Shown here piece after piece: positions 49,325-62,442 of a stretch of 64,000 bases of DNA. Location of the stretch: assembly GCA_009617715.1 (NCBI GenBank), contig VTFK01000221.1, positions 1 through 64,000 on the forward strand, read 5' to 3'. The notes under the pieces were generated by a model that was not told where the DNA came from, did not search any database, and saw only the letters and a list, made by a program, of their open reading frames with translations. Source of the DNA: Plectrocnemia conspersa. Lineage: Eukaryota > Arthropoda > Insecta > Trichoptera > Polycentropodidae. Made by a program: the position numbers and the translations under genes. Position 1 is the first letter of the stretch; every line of letters starts with the position of its first letter.

Positions 49325-49673
49325 GTAGTGAGTTAATGATTTATTTTACTACTTTTTTTAATTAAGATGTTTTAATAATTTATTTTAACGCTTTCGGCTT
49401 TTTGTGAATTTTTTTATATAATATTAATTCAGAAGCTCTTAAAATTATTCATAAGATTAATATAAAATATTTTTTGTAATGCTCATTTATTTCGTACTCT
49501 TTAATTTTCTAGAATTATTTTCTACAAAAAATCATTTACATTAAATCAAATTAAAAAAATATATGTAATTATAATGTTTTTTATTTCTTTTCTTTAGTTA
49601 TATATGTAAATACATAACTATCTGTGGTACTTTAAAACAGTCAACGATACGGCGATACCGTTCAAAGGGTTAA
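49325..49673 (-). mobile_element. piggyBac-like MITE, inverted partial copy
   Basis: On the minus strand it starts at TTAACCCTTTGAACGGTATC, the best-preserved left terminus of the family in this window. It continues through TACCACAGATAGTTATGTAT and the GAGCTTCTGAATTAA block before fading near 49325. The opposite terminus is lost. Confidence 0.55.
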
Positions 49674-50941
49674 ACGTTTAAAATATAAGCATAATGAATT
49701 TTACGATTAAGTTGGAATCGACTGATTAAAGGTGCAAACTCTAAACTATAAAAAAATAAAGAAATGCATTTAAAAATCTTAGACGGGTTACAAAAATGTG
49801 TAGTAGTGTAGTCTAACATTATCGTAGTGAAACACAATCCGTTTCACCACGACAATGCCACAAAACGATTTACTCTATACATAAATTAAAGTGCCACATA
49901 TCGTATGTGTATTATTATGGCAAAATATCATAAAATTCAAGCAATTTTTGGCACAATACAACCGAGTTATATTGTATACACAATATGTTTATCCTTTCGC
50001 ATAATTATGTACATACACATATATTGTTTGGAATTAAATAGTTTCATGCACGAAAGTATGTCCGTTTTGAGCGCATGTATAACAATTACAAATTCTTGTT
50101 CAAGATGTTCTGGATTAGAGCCAGGAACTCTGCATGGTATTTTACTTGCATTAAAAATTCACGACACTGCATGTAAAATATGCGTGCACTTATTATACAC
50201 ATACTATTATTATGCATGCATACACGTTTTTGAAAATATTTAACATTCTTCTTTGTGTCGAGGATGAAACTGCGATACGTGTTTAATTTTATGGCACGTG
50301 TTTTAATTCAATTCTTCTCGCTATATAAACGATGTTGGCATATTTAATTCATTGGAGTCGTTTAATTATTAATTAAACTCTTACAATTAACTGTCTGAAA
50401 CATTCACTACAATTTATCAATTTCCATTGAAACTAACTGATCGAGATAAACATTATTTCAATGGCCGCTTTCTCACGCTTTTCGTTAAGGTATGTTCAAA
50501 AGTACTTGCTCTGATTAGTTACAAAATATCGCTGACACGTTTGATTACTCAAATACTAAGAAGATCAATAAAGATAGGGATACCCTTATGTACAATATAA
50601 ACAATCTTCAGATGTATCTATGAAGCTGTATACATACAAGCACATGACTTTTTAATTTTAATTATTTCAAGTACAATGCATCTATATAGTTGTAAATCGT
50701 TTCGTCGTTAATTAGTTAGTTTGCTCGAAACGAAATCCCGTTAAGGCGTTGCGCGCAAATCTCGTTTCCGCGCAGACTAACCTTGTTTGTTCACCTAGAA
50801 GTTGCGTCGAGTTCTCTCGGTCATAGTTGGACACGTTCGCAGCATTCCTGTGTGTGTTATTATAATATTATTATTATAATACGTTTAACCGAGAGTCGTG
50901 AGCGGCGGTGTTATACGGCGCAGTATAACTTTACTTGGTAC

Positions 50942-50987
50942 AAATCAGCCAGAGAGCTACTAGAACTACTTCTCGTCTAATTGACAT
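50942..50987 (-). CDS. Candidate first coding exon with signal peptide
   Basis: On the minus strand an ATG at 50987-50985, with G at -3, opens MSIRREVVLVALWLIC: a basic N-terminus and a hydrophobic core, the layout of a secretory signal peptide. The open frame stops at TAA after only 18 codons, so if real it must be spliced. Two donors are visible. GTACCA after position 50942 leaves phase 1, which would fit exon C. GTAAAG after 50935 is a better donor but leaves phase 2 and would need another exon in between. It sits in a GC-richer island (about 50700-51030), upstream and on the same strand as the LDLa exons, where a secreted proteoglycan would need its signal peptide. A chance short frame is the alternative. 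Confidence 0.3.
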
Positions 50988-51020
50988 ATCCGCTTCCTTC
51001 TCTGTCGTGCACTCGTGGAG

Positions 51021-51025
51021 ACTGA
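51021..51025 (-). promoter_or_regulatory. Possible initiator (TCAGT) upstream of candidate exon 1
   Basis: The minus strand reads TATCAGTCTCC about 36 nt before the candidate ATG. TCAGT is the arthropod initiator core. I see no convincing TATA box or downstream promoter element at the right distance, so this is only a positional hint. Confidence 0.15.
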
Positions 51026-51375
51026 TACTTCGTTACGTGTAATTTGTTTATGATCTACTCCATTCAACAGATCGTGTGATAATATGTATTATAGTATTAC
51101 AGTATTGGACACGGGAAAGAGTTTTGGCAATTCATGCAGCTAATAAAATAAATTGAGTTTGTCTACATAAAAACTATTTTAAGTAAGGTTATCTTTAAAA
51201 ATATATATTCAATGCTAATACTAAGTATCGTATCGGTGAAAAAATACCCCGATATTTATATATACTAGAAAAATAATAAATGCATAGCTACAATACTATA
51301 ATATTTATCTTTCCTGTCATTGATTTTGCTTCGTATTTTGCTACACGCACACTTCTTAAAAGTTTGCAGACATTT

Positions 51376-51473
51376 TTAATACATTGAGGAGTATTGACGT
51401 ACATGTACGGCGACTATTTTGAGGTACTCCAGATAGTTATATATTTACGTATAGTATAATTGTTACATATAAC
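51376..51473 (+). mobile_element. piggyBac-like MITE left end, cut by long-TIR element
   Basis: TTAATACATTGAGGAGTATTG followed by ACGTACATGTACGGCG and CCAGATAGTTATATATTTAC matches the left about 95 bp of the family. The match stops at the first base of the 1.7-kb long-TIR element. The remainder of the MITE is not found beyond that element, so it was truncated before or during insertion. Confidence 0.5.
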
Positions 51474-51647
51474 CAGGGCTTTTTATAAACAAAAATGATG
51501 CCGGAACTCACTTCATGTCAAGCATTTAATTAGAGAAAAATATATTAAAATTAAATTTAAAGCAGCTTTTTTATGCTACGAAGCGCATAAAAAATCAACA
51601 AAAGATTAATATGAGAGATTTATTTATTTCAAAATGTATCGGTTAAA

Positions 51648-52180
51648 GTGTATTCAAAGCGAATTTTGGTCAATAGGAGTGTGCAAAAACAATTATCATT
51701 TCTCAGAAGGCAAAAATTCACGTCAAAAGCAATAAAATCATGACGGCGCTGTCGCAGCGGTAACGCTCAGTAACGAGCTAATGTATAGTGTTTATCTTTT
51801 CTACATCTATCATTATCCATTGTTAATTTAAACGATATGTGTACACTAGGACGTCATTTGCGAGGGAGGGACAAGTGGAGGCTTTTACTTTAACCCTTAT
51901 TGAATTCGACCAGAAAAGTGCATGTCATTTAATGAAATACTATGACTCTTACTAAAAGTGAAATAATAAAAAAACGACCACTGACTGGTAATTTATCTGG
52001 CAAGTGCTAGTAAAATTATGTAAATGATTTAACGTTTTCAATGTGTAGTAATATATATATATATATAGTATCTACTTGCATTTACATATATTTCATTATT
52101 TATTTACATGTTACAATGAATGTGTATTTTTTAATGAAGTTATATTTTCACTAGTGAAGTCCAAATATATTTTCACCAGT

Positions 52181-52242
<62 letters not shown>

Positions 52243-52985
52243 CTACTAGCAAAAATATAATTGAACTGATATGCTGCTCTAAAATGTCTATGAAACTCAA
52301 TTTAACAGTTGCAAAATATCCATTTGCTGATCAAACCCAAACCCAACCAAAATATATACTAAGCCAAATATTTCTCAGGGGTAAATAAGCGGAAGAAATA
52401 CAGGTAGATGTCGCATTTCCCATATTGCTCCATAGTTTGTCTGCACTTGGATATTACACTGTCTTAAAAATATGATAGCTAACTTATAATGTAAGGGGCT
52501 AATGAAAGTATATTAAAACTGAATTTTGGGCAATAGAAGAGCGCAAAAACAATTATTATCACTTCTCAGAAGTCAAAAATTCAAGTCAAAAGCAATAAAA
52601 TCGTGTCGGCGCCATCGCAGTGAGAACGCTCTAAAAAAGCGATTAACAATCTGCGTAACATTATTTTTCTTTATTTTCACGTAAATATGACGTCATTATA
52701 TCAAGTTTAAAAATGAAAGAAAATTTCGGTTACTTTTTAACCGCCCCACTAAAAAAACATCAAAAGAAAAACAGAAACGATTACAAAAAATATGGTAATC
52801 TTGGTATGATAAGAAGCTATGAAAAGTATGGATGCAAAATATGGAAAGATAAGAAGCTACAATTTTTTGTGTGAGCAAATGAACCACATGTAAACCGAAT
52901 TTTTACCAATAGGAGAGCGCAAAAAAAGTATCACTTCTCAGAAGTCAAATATCCACGTCAAAAGCGTGCCGTCGTCATACAATAC
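51648..52985 (+). repeat. Three internal copies of a 100-130-bp unit
   Basis: Copies at about 51648-51770, 52505-52630 and 52891-52980 share GAATTTTGGNCAATAGRAG, GCAAAAACAATTATYA, CTTCTCAGAAGTCAAAAATT and GTCAAAAGCAATAAAATC blocks, followed by a short GC-rich CGGCGCNRTCGCAG segment (reduced in the third copy). They are dispersed within the long-TIR element. Confidence 0.8.
52182..52240. repeat. (AT)n microsatellite inside long-TIR element
   Basis: Pure AT dinucleotide run of about 58 bp within the 51474-53175 element, flanked by related TTTCACTAGTG / TTTCACCAGTAG copies. Confidence 0.9.
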
Positions 52986-53204
52986 ACTTTGACCAATACT
53001 CTCATAGCAATAAATTTTGAAATAAATAAATCTCTCATAAATTTTGTTAATTTTTTACGCGGTTCGTGGCATAGGAAAATCTGTTTTAAATTTAGTTTAA
53101 ATAATTTAAAAAAAAATTTTAGTAGTTTGATGATAAGTGAGTTCCGGCACCTTTTTTGTTTAAACAAAAGCCCTGTTATCAGCCATTATAGTTAACATTC
53201 GGTT

Positions 53205-53733
53205 ATGCGTAATTGAATTATTGTTGCTTAGAAAACGATTGTATATAATAAAAGTATTGTGGAGAGAGTTAACATCTTTTTTTAAATCTGTTCAACTGGC
53301 ATAAAAAAATTGCTTCGCAAATATCACTTGAACTTCTTACTTTGCTTTTAACTTATAATACACAAGAGAACGATCCTGAACATATATCCAGTGGCACTTA
53401 CGCCGAATCGCCCCAGACAACACGCAGCCGCTTCCACTTATATTGTAAAATCTAGTTTAGCTAAGCAACCTTGAATCTTTACAATTTGAGTTTAATTTTT
53501 AAGAGATCTTTGATCGGTGTTTTAATTGTTGCAAATAAAAAATAATTTATATTTTTTTTCAATTATTCAAAAATAATAAATCAAAAACTATATATAAAAG
53601 AGTAAAGTTAAAAAAGTCATTAAACTTTTAATTATTTACGCATAGTTCAATTATCGTTGTTTAGAAAACGAAAGTATGCAATGAAAGTATTGTGGAGAGA
53701 AAAAACATTTTTTTTCAAAATCTGTTTTACTCA
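53205..53733 (+). repeat. Direct repeat of a 95-bp segment, 433 bp apart
   Basis: GTTGCTTAGAAAACGA, AAAGTATTGTGGAGAGA and AAATCTGTT at 53205-53298 recur at 53638-53733 as GTTGTTTAGAAAACGA, AAAGTATTGTGGAGAGA and AAATCTGTT. Diverged duplication right next to the long-TIR element. Confidence 0.7.
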
Positions 53734-54808
53734 CGAAGAGCTGCTCTTTGATGCATTTACGGCACGTAATGACCGTCATACACGTTGTAATGATCGATGC
53801 GAAAGTGTGGGAAATTGTGGCATATGAACCGTGCCTTAAAATATCAAGGCTCACGAAATATCAAATCTTTTGATTTACCGATACAGTTAATATTAAATGT
53901 ATACAATTATATTATTTATTTAATTTTTTACTAAGAATATTCTGTGTGGAATTGAACTTAAAAAGATATTATTTCAGATTATAAATTTAGCATAGCTGAT
54001 ATATAATATAATACGGCCATACGTCAATAAGTATCCAACGGTAAAATAGCTATTTAATTGAGTCCACTTGGCACAGACTAAGAAGTATGTTTACATTAGC
54101 GGTTAACTATCCAAACAGTATTGAATATTTACAATGCATTAATAGTAAACAAACCTGAACGTTAACCGGTGCTAAATAATAATTGCATTCGCACGATATT
54201 AACATACACGAAAATCTAATTAGCAGTACACATCAGTGGTTAGATCAATTGGGTCTTTCTAAACCGAATTGATCGTTCGGTTTAATTATTGAGGTTAAAA
54301 GCTCGCGCGGCAGTGGTTATTAAACTTTTTTAATTGCGGCGAAATTGGATCTCGTCGCGCAACTCATTATGAAATTCAGAAACTAGTTTCATTATAAATT
54401 TCACTATGTGACTGATTTATTAAACAACGTGTACTTTACCAATCTGTATTATTATATCCACACGTGAATATGGCATACGTAAAATAGAAATATCGTACAT
54501 TTTTATATAAATATTTTAAAAATATTATGCACGTATTGAACGTGCATTGGAACACGGCGAGCCGATTCCACTTCAAATACGAAACTCGATGCAAATATCG
54601 AGATTACATTAAGCCTCCTTCTTTCAAAGGATGAATCTTATTCGAATACTGCGCACAGAATCTTCGAACGTACGAATCTAACTTACTTTACAGAACACTC
54701 CAATGTCTTAGATACAATATACAGCATTTTTATCCACACAGTGAAAATTGTACCTATGCGTAACGATACTATTATATATGTACACTAATATTACTTAATT
54801 GAAGGTAC

Positions 54809-55665
54809 AATATTTATTTATTTATTTTATTTTATTAATTTATTTAGCTTAATAGCTAATCTTTACATCTAACAAATTTAGTAAACATTTATAAAAATAT
54901 ATAAAAAATACATAACAGAAAGAAAAAATAAAAATATACAATAATAAAGTCTTAATATTATAATTTATTTCTATATGTACGAAGGTGTTTTTTTATTCCA
55001 TTTATGAAACCCGTTATATTTTTTTGCTGTTTCGGATTTCTCTTGGAAGACTATTATATAAATCAAAACCTCCGTACATAATTCCCCGAGCCGTACTCGT
55101 TTTCTTATACTTAATTATCTTTAAATTTTCTTTATTTCTAGTATTATATTTATGTACATCTTTATTTCTTATTAAATACTTATTAAAATATTTTGGTAAC
55201 ATATTATTTTCTAACTTATATATAAATACTAAAACATTCATACTCAATATTTCTTGAACATTCAACCATTCTAATCTATCAATCATACTTTTACAATTAG
55301 TTAATCTATTTTTATTTAAGATTACTCTCATTGCCCTATTTTGTAATTTTTGCAACATTTGTTTATCTAATTTATTTAGCATATTTAATAGTGTTGCACA
55401 ATAATTAAAATGGGGCAATAATATACTATTGTAAATTTTTTTTTTTGTATTTATACTTAATATATTTCTTAATCTAGATAATAAACCTATTTTTCTACTA
55501 ATTTTTTTTAATATGTAATTACAATGTTCTTTAAAATTTAATTTTGTATCAACAATTACTCCTAAATATTTTATATTATCCACTATTTCTATACTAGAGT
55601 TATTTATTAATACAATTAAATACATGCAATAAATTTCGGAACTTTTTGAACATCCCACGTGTAAT
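54809..55665 (-). mobile_element. LINE 3' end, copy 2, with RT C-terminal frame
   Basis: 5'-truncated non-LTR retrotransposon on the minus strand. The 214-codon frame at 55658-55014 contains IKYLGVIVDTKLNFKEHC, RKIGLLSRLRN, LLPHFNYCATLLN, LQNRAMRVIL and WLNVQEIL, the conserved C-terminal region after the RT fingers in CR1/Jockey-type LINE proteins. The frame ends at IRNSKKI just after an A-run; a one-base slip there would extend it through HKWNKKTPSYI, as the 18.3-kb copy suggests. The element ends in AGCTAAATAAATTAATAAAA followed by (TAAA)n-like repeats. This is the least damaged of three copies here. Confidence 0.75.
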
Positions 55666-58600
55666 AAAATAAGGAGTGCGATAAGTAAGTACTTACTTTA
55701 CATTGTACGTAATGCTTACGGTGAGCTCTAAGATTCGTTTAAAATTCATTAAGCGTTCGTTGAACCGTACATTATTTATATTGTGAGCACTTTGCATACA
55801 ATCGACTGATATAATGCATATTCAATTCGTCAAACTCGTAGCCGACATTAATTGAGGCTCAAATATATTAGTTTGATATGATTTATCGAGATTAATTTTA
55901 ATATTTATGATCCATATGTTATTTTTTTTTTATTTATTAATTTAAATTAAATTGAGACAGTCGTAACCTAATAGTTAAGCTCAATGTGTCAAAAAACAGA
56001 ACATATTATTATTATACTACTTAAAAAATATAATTCAATTATAAAAATATAATACAAAAAATAAATTATAGGAATCGGGACCAGCTCCTCGTATGCAATG
56101 CCAGCGTCTTAAGGAGCCGGATAGCGATAGCCATAGGCAAATCGGTTAATGTGGATATCAAGGTTAAAACGGGCATCAGAGGATGCGATCGTGATTCACA
56201 AAGACGTTCCAGAACTCAAAACCGGAATTCTTCAAAAATAGTTCGATTATCGGCAGCACATACAATCTGCGAGAACTCAGTGAATCGTATCCCAACACTC
56301 CCAAAAGAAAGGCGCTGAGATACAAGAATAGATAATAATAAAATATCTTGTTAAAAAAGTATCTTATGAACCTTTTCTAAACTTTTTCGATTAAAAAGGA
56401 GTATTCCAAATTATAGATTCAAGAAGTAATAGATCTGCATCGCGAGCAACGGCATAAGACTACATAAGAGATCACATCTAGGAGGAGGAGGAGAAAGAGA
56501 CTGAGAAAACTTTCACTTCAAATGAGTTTAAAAGTATGTTTAAAATGTGAAAAACAATGCAAAAACAATTTTGTGGAAAAGCACCACTAGAGTATGTCTG
56601 TAGTTCTTATTCAATTTGTTTAAAACCTGTTTTTAAAAGAACCGAATACCCTGTTATTTTTAATGTGTACCCGTTCATTTTAATTTTAATATAATATTTA
56701 ATTTCTTCATAACGAACACATATCTCACACAATTTTAAAAATGCAAAATTTTTCGGCTAATCATATATTTCGCAAAACCAATGAGATTAAGTGGGTAGTG
56801 AAAGCGGTATATAAAAAAGGACAAGAAAACCCCAAAGTATTGTAGTATGACACATTTCGTTTCGGTATCCATGAACATACCGTTTAACATAAAAATAAAA
56901 TTACGAGTATTTACAAAAAATCATACTAGGGGGACGGTCGTACACAAAAAAATACGATATTTAAGTATACTGTTAATATTTACCGTCAGTGATTCATGAC
57001 CATTAGAGTCTTACTCGCTCGTTATCCATCGGTTGATGGTTAGCACCGGTAGCACGAGATGTGAACAGATGTTTTAAAACTATTTTATTACAATTTTGAA
57101 ATCAACTACACAGAATAAATTATTTAATTATATAATTAATATAGTAACAAAAAATATTTACTCTTCAATTTTGCAAATATAAAAAGAGAAAATTCTGTGT
57201 ACATGTACAATTAGGTGATCCCTAAATAGAATATTATAAATATTTATTCTTTGACTCAAAGTAGAACCTCATTTTGCAATATATTGGGACGGGTGAGTCA
57301 TTTTACGTGTTTTTACGATAAACAAATTCATACATAAAATTGTGCTACACTCATGGACAAAAGGCGAAACAATGATGGTTCTAAAATATTTATATCTTAC
57401 TTTGCTTTAAAATACGAGCACGTTACCGAAACGAATTATGCTCGTAAATCAATATTCTACTGTACATGTTTATTAAAATCAAAGATTTTATGAAAGTATA
57501 GTTCTCACTATATCCCATAGATTATATTTTATTATAAAGATTAGACTAGCTTTTATATAAGAAACTAAGCGCAATATATATAAGTAATAAAATAGGGACA
57601 CTTCTAGGATGACGTCATACAATAACACACAATAAATATACGAATATGAAAATGGTGCATTCTTCAGAAAATTCGACAAAGCGGCCGTGTGTTTGTTTTC
57701 AATTTCGACCGTGTGTGGCGAAGCCCTCCTACAAAGGCTTTAGCGGCAGAAATGCAATAAAGTTAAGTGTAACGGGGCACAGAGCTTATTGAAAATTTTC
57801 CGAACGTTCGGCTGAAAAGCTCGCGAATAACAAACTTTCGAACGTGACTTTAAAACTTATTCTATTTAACCATATTTGAACAAAATATAAGGCAACATAC
57901 CTCGTATTATTTTTTTTAATAATTAAAATAAATTTAGATTGACATAAAATGTGTCTATAAACTAAACTAATAAATGTTACATACCTTCCAAATTTCTTTT
58001 GAAATTGTATACAGATATAGGTCGACACCAGAGAACAGAATTTATTGTTTCAATGAACCCTCAAACATTGATAATCATACACAAGTACATATTACGCTAC
58101 TAATTTTCAGAATCGGTCCAAACTTAAATTTAATTATAAGTATGAAATACCTTTACACATCTAACTAAGAAGACATTAATTATTCAGTAGCTCTATGTAT
58201 TTTTTTAAATAAATATTTAATATTTAAAAATATTTTTTTTTTTATTTTTTTTAAAGAAATGCTTTTATAAGTTGGAGTTGTGCACTTACATTTATAATTT
58301 ATATCACTCAAAATTGTTGTTAAGAATATAAATGCACATAATTCTGAAGATTATTTATTATTTATAGCTGTTTTCGATATAACCACTCGAATTAAAAAAA
58401 AAAAAATGTTATCAAATAGGTAAATAGTGTATAATGATATTAATATTACAATTTACCTTTATGCCAATTTTATGATATAATAAAATTGTTACCCGAAAAA
58501 GTTCTTCAAAGTTAAATATTTAAGCTAGCTATTCAATTAACCTTTCAAGTAAAAAGACAGATAGACGCATACAATTTGATTTATTACTCATAAATATCCC

Positions 58601-61600
58601 TTACGTAGATAATTTTTTACAGAAAAATGATTATTAAAAGACTGTAATTATACGTATATAAAAACATTTTTTAATTACCACTTTTTATGCTTTCAAACTA
58701 GTACTTATAAGCGTCAGTTTCAGGAAAAAACACCAAGAAAGCTGCCTTGATATATTACATGCACAGTTTTTAATTTTTTAGAACATCGTAATATTTTAGT
58801 AATACTTATTATTATTATATTCTTATTATTCTGGAATATTATTATTTTTGTATTAATTCAGTTAGAACTTAAATGTTCAAGTTGAAATTAAACATAAACA
58901 AGTTCTTGAAACTCAAAGAGGAATCGTCTGTCTTTAACAAAAACTGATATTTGAAGCAGTGAAAAAAAATTATTCTCTTTGAACCCTTGAAAGTTTATCA
59001 AGTTGTAATCCATACTTAAATATGCCTCTTGTTAATAAACTACATAGAGGATAAATACTTAAGGACCGCAAACTAAATAACTCAAGTTGAATAAAAAATA
59101 TGTTGCTTTGAAATACTTTTTTAATATACATTGAGTTGTAGATTAAACTGTGCGTTTATATGATTGTATGATATTATAGAGTACAACAATAAATTTGACT
59201 TGATTTTATATTTACAAAAATTCCATATAATTCAGCTCTTTAAAAGACTTGATTGGTTAATGAATAATATTTTATTTTACTTTATATTAAAATACTTTAT
59301 ATTTAAAAATTGCAAATAAAAAACATTGCAGAAAGTATTGATGTTATAAAGCTTATAAAAAATCCATACACGTGTCTCTCGATTAATACGGTAGATACAT
59401 CTACAAAAAGTCGCGTAAAATATTATTCAGGAACATTAATGGGTTTGCACTTAGTGGTTTTATTTTAAATAAAAAGTCTATATAATTTTTTTGATACTTA
59501 AAATGAATATTGTAATGATTTCACACAAATTTAACAGCACAACACTTGGGTTAATATTTAATAATATATATTCTGACAAATTCAAAGACTCATTGTTTGA
59601 TTTTATATATAAATCTTCACTGTCTAATTTTGATTGACAAAAATCAAGTTGGACTGTGTTTTTAAAATATGGCTTAGCGACACTGAAGTGTAAAATATAT
59701 GAGGTTTTTAACTATATCTTAACTAATTTCTACATCACTGTACTTATAAATTTAAAGTGTTGCGCATTCGTTTTTTACGAATCATTGACTTTAGAATTTC
59801 AGAATTGAACTATAAAAAATATCAATAGATGGCATATAACACACACAACAACAAAAAATGTAGTGAAAGTGTACCAGTCACGACGTATTCATTAACCTTT
59901 TGCGGCGTGTAAACTTTTCAGTCGCTAATGCGACGTATCACGAACAAGTGGAACGAAACGCGACGATTAATAATTGATTTCATACTATACATTTCGTGTG
60001 CTATAAATGTGTTCGGTGAAAAAATAGAAACTCTTTGCCTGAGTTCCAAATGGCAATGGCGCCAACTTTCGGGATGAAGGTTTAAAAATGCATGAAGTAG
60101 ATCAACCGTGAGGAAGCAGATATACTATATAGGAAAAGATGAAGTGGGGAATAAATTTTAATACAAAACGCTAGTGCTGCACCTGCATTTTTACCGTATT
60201 TGCCGCGGGCATTATAAAATGCAAATTGTACGTATTAGAATTTTGCGGGCAAAGTTAAAATTGTGTCGTTATGCGCGTTTGTATTCATGGTACGATCTTC
60301 AATGCATATTTTACTCGGAAGGAGTACTTTGTTTGAGATATGAAAAACGTGTTATTTTGTTTAATTCTGCTTCTAGCATGCGATCGATACATATAATAGT
60401 AGTCCTTGATCTTTAGATAAGCAAATATGTTTTGAAATAATTTATTTTAAAGTAGCTATATATTCACTTTTACAATAAAAATAATTGTATAATAGATAAA
60501 AAGATTTAAAATTTTAACGAAAAAAACATGAAACATAATTCGTGTAGAATGTAAAAAAAAACAATTTAGAACTCTTTCAACTTGTATGCTTTCGGACATG
60601 AATTTGGACATTGTGGATGGACAGGAGTTGACGTGAAGAGGGAAGCAGCTGTTCTTGCTCTTCACAGCCAGTCGATGGTCTGCGTAGTTCGACTTGGTAA
60701 GAGCTCGGATGAACTCTTTTGGGTCTCAAGTCGGAAATATTAAGTGAAAATTTTTGCCGGAAGTAGATTTTTAACATAAATTTTTGTCTTGGGTTGCATA
60801 AATCCGGCTGCATCGGATTTTATATTTTTATTATCTGCAATAAAAAATCGGTTTGCTGATTTTTTTTTCTCGTTTGACAATATTGATTCAGTATAAAATC
60901 GCGCAAATTCTTTCCTAATTTATGTCATACAAAATGAATTAAGTTTTTGCTAAAAACTAGCTTCTAGCAACGAGATATATAGCTGATATTATATTATTCA
61001 ATATTTACTTTAGGCAGGCCACTAAAACGCAGTCACTAAATTATTTTTACGACACTATTTGCTAGCAACGATTTTATTAAATGTACAAAATTTATAGCAC
61101 AAAATAAGCAAATTGTATATGTATATAAATAAAATTTATTCGATAAGAAAAGTTTGAAATATATGAAATTCGGAACCTCTACATAACTTGTTCCCATTTT
61201 TTTCAAGTCACGACCCTATTTTATATAAATCAATTGCTCTAAAACCATGATATATTTTAATAGAGTGTAGAAAACACATCGAAAATAGTTTTTTCATATA
61301 ACTTATACTTAAAAATATTAATTTTATTTTATATTTAAATATATAATATTTAGTGCTATGGTTGAGATTTTAGCTTATTAATAAACTTCGAAATTCGCGG
61401 TTAAGTTATCGTTAATGCCAAAATCTAAAATATGTTTCTTGTTTTGATTTTAAAATTAAGAAGCGTTTATAATCCACTCTCACAGAGATAAATAAGCTTT
61501 TGTGGTTCGAATAAGTCTGCTAGTTAAGCCACTCTTTTCAACCAAGTTTCATTAAGAAAATAAACCATGAGATCATATTTTCTTTGCAATTGCAATAATA

Positions 61601-61954
61601 ACTTCATCTCATCTTTCAAGTCAAAGACACGACTGACAACATTTTCTTTTGACAACTAGCGTACAGCAGTGTAGAAAATAAGAACCTTAAGATCGGCATT
61701 TAATCTTTACACAGCTGCAGATTTGATGTTATTTAAAAATTTGATCAGCGAATTAAGAGACTCTTGCAGAGTAGCTGGAAGAGTCTTAATGGCAAGAAAC
61801 TATCGATGAAATATGCAGTGAATTTATTTTTTATATCCGTATATTAGATTAAAAACTTCAAGACACTGATTAAAAATTAATTTTATTACTTTAAAATCAA
61901 TATTTTTTGGTTGCTGTTTCGAGCTTTGCTATATAAATCTTAGTCTAGCTACAC

Positions 61955-62215
61955 TTTAAAAATATTTATTTATTATATAATATTAATTTATTTTCTAATT
62001 TACAAAGCACACTTTGACAATAATTAAATCTATTTCTATGTATTATTACCTTCGCTCTATTATGCAACCTTTGTAATTTAATTGTATCTGCTTCATAGAG
62101 CATATGTATGATAGTTATATAATAGTTAAAACGAGGCAATATAACATAATTATGATGTTCACCAAATATATTTCTCATTTGAGATCATAAACCTATTTTC
62201 AACAGTTTTTAATAA
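61955..62215 (-). mobile_element. LINE 3' region, copy 3 (rearranged)
   Basis: The minus-strand frame gives VILPRFNYYITIIHMLYE, LQRLHNRAKVIIHRNRFN and a final CKLENKLILYN, matching LLPHFNYCATLLNMLNK, LQKLQNRAMRVILNKNRL and YKLENNML of copy 2, with the segment between them deleted. Stops and losses show it is dead. Confidence 0.6.
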
Positions 62216-62442
62216 TATATTAATTATATTGCTCTATAAAATAGTTAATTTACAATAAATTTAATTACATTGTCATTTTACCATTTCTTAAGAAATTTTA
62301 GAATTTTTAATCTAATATACGAATAATTGATTTACATGATTTTCCTTTATACAATGTATTAAATATAATAATGGTTCCAAATCGAAATTATATCCTTGCA
62401 GTATACCAGATATATTATACTTTCCTTAGATTATACATATAG

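Larger units (their letters stand above)
45294..50941. other. Putative first intron between candidate exon 1 and exon C
   Basis: Bounded by the exon C acceptor on one side and the candidate signal-peptide exon on the other, so it depends on both calls. Inside are a (TA)n tract, a copy of the 31-kb/47-kb repeat, an inverted piggyBac-like MITE and a GC-richer island near 48040-48360. The stretches 45300-46780, 47130-48040, 48370-49320 and 49680-50700 hold AT-rich sequence with no recognised gene. Confidence 0.3.
51474..53175. mobile_element. Long-TIR DNA transposon (hAT-like termini), 1.7 kb
   Basis: Left end CAGGGCTTTTTATAAAC followed by GATGCCGGAACTCACTT. Reverse-complemented right end CAGGGCTTTTGTTTAAAC followed by GGTGCCGGAACTCACTT. 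The inverted similarity continues for about 185 bp, including TTAAATTTAAARCAG, GCGYAAAAAATYAACAAAA and GAGAGATTTATTTATTTCAA. CAGGG ends suggest hAT, but no 8-bp target duplication is visible. Inside are three diverged copies of a roughly 125-bp unit and a (TA)n tract; no transposase frame. It interrupts a piggyBac-like MITE on its left. Confidence 0.7.

Noticed and set aside
49905..50243. 112-codon plus-strand frame (YHKIQAIFGTIQPSYIV start)
   Set aside because: AT-rich composition, non-ATG start and no similarity; expected by chance in a window this size.
51466..53183. 8-bp target duplication for the long-TIR element
   Set aside because: The flanks CATATAAC and TTATCAGC do not match, so I did not annotate one.
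60577..60813. Minus-strand 78-codon frame with GC-richer C-terminal half
   Set aside because: Two overlapping frames look equally open, with no splice-supported boundaries or known similarity; may be old transposon sequence.
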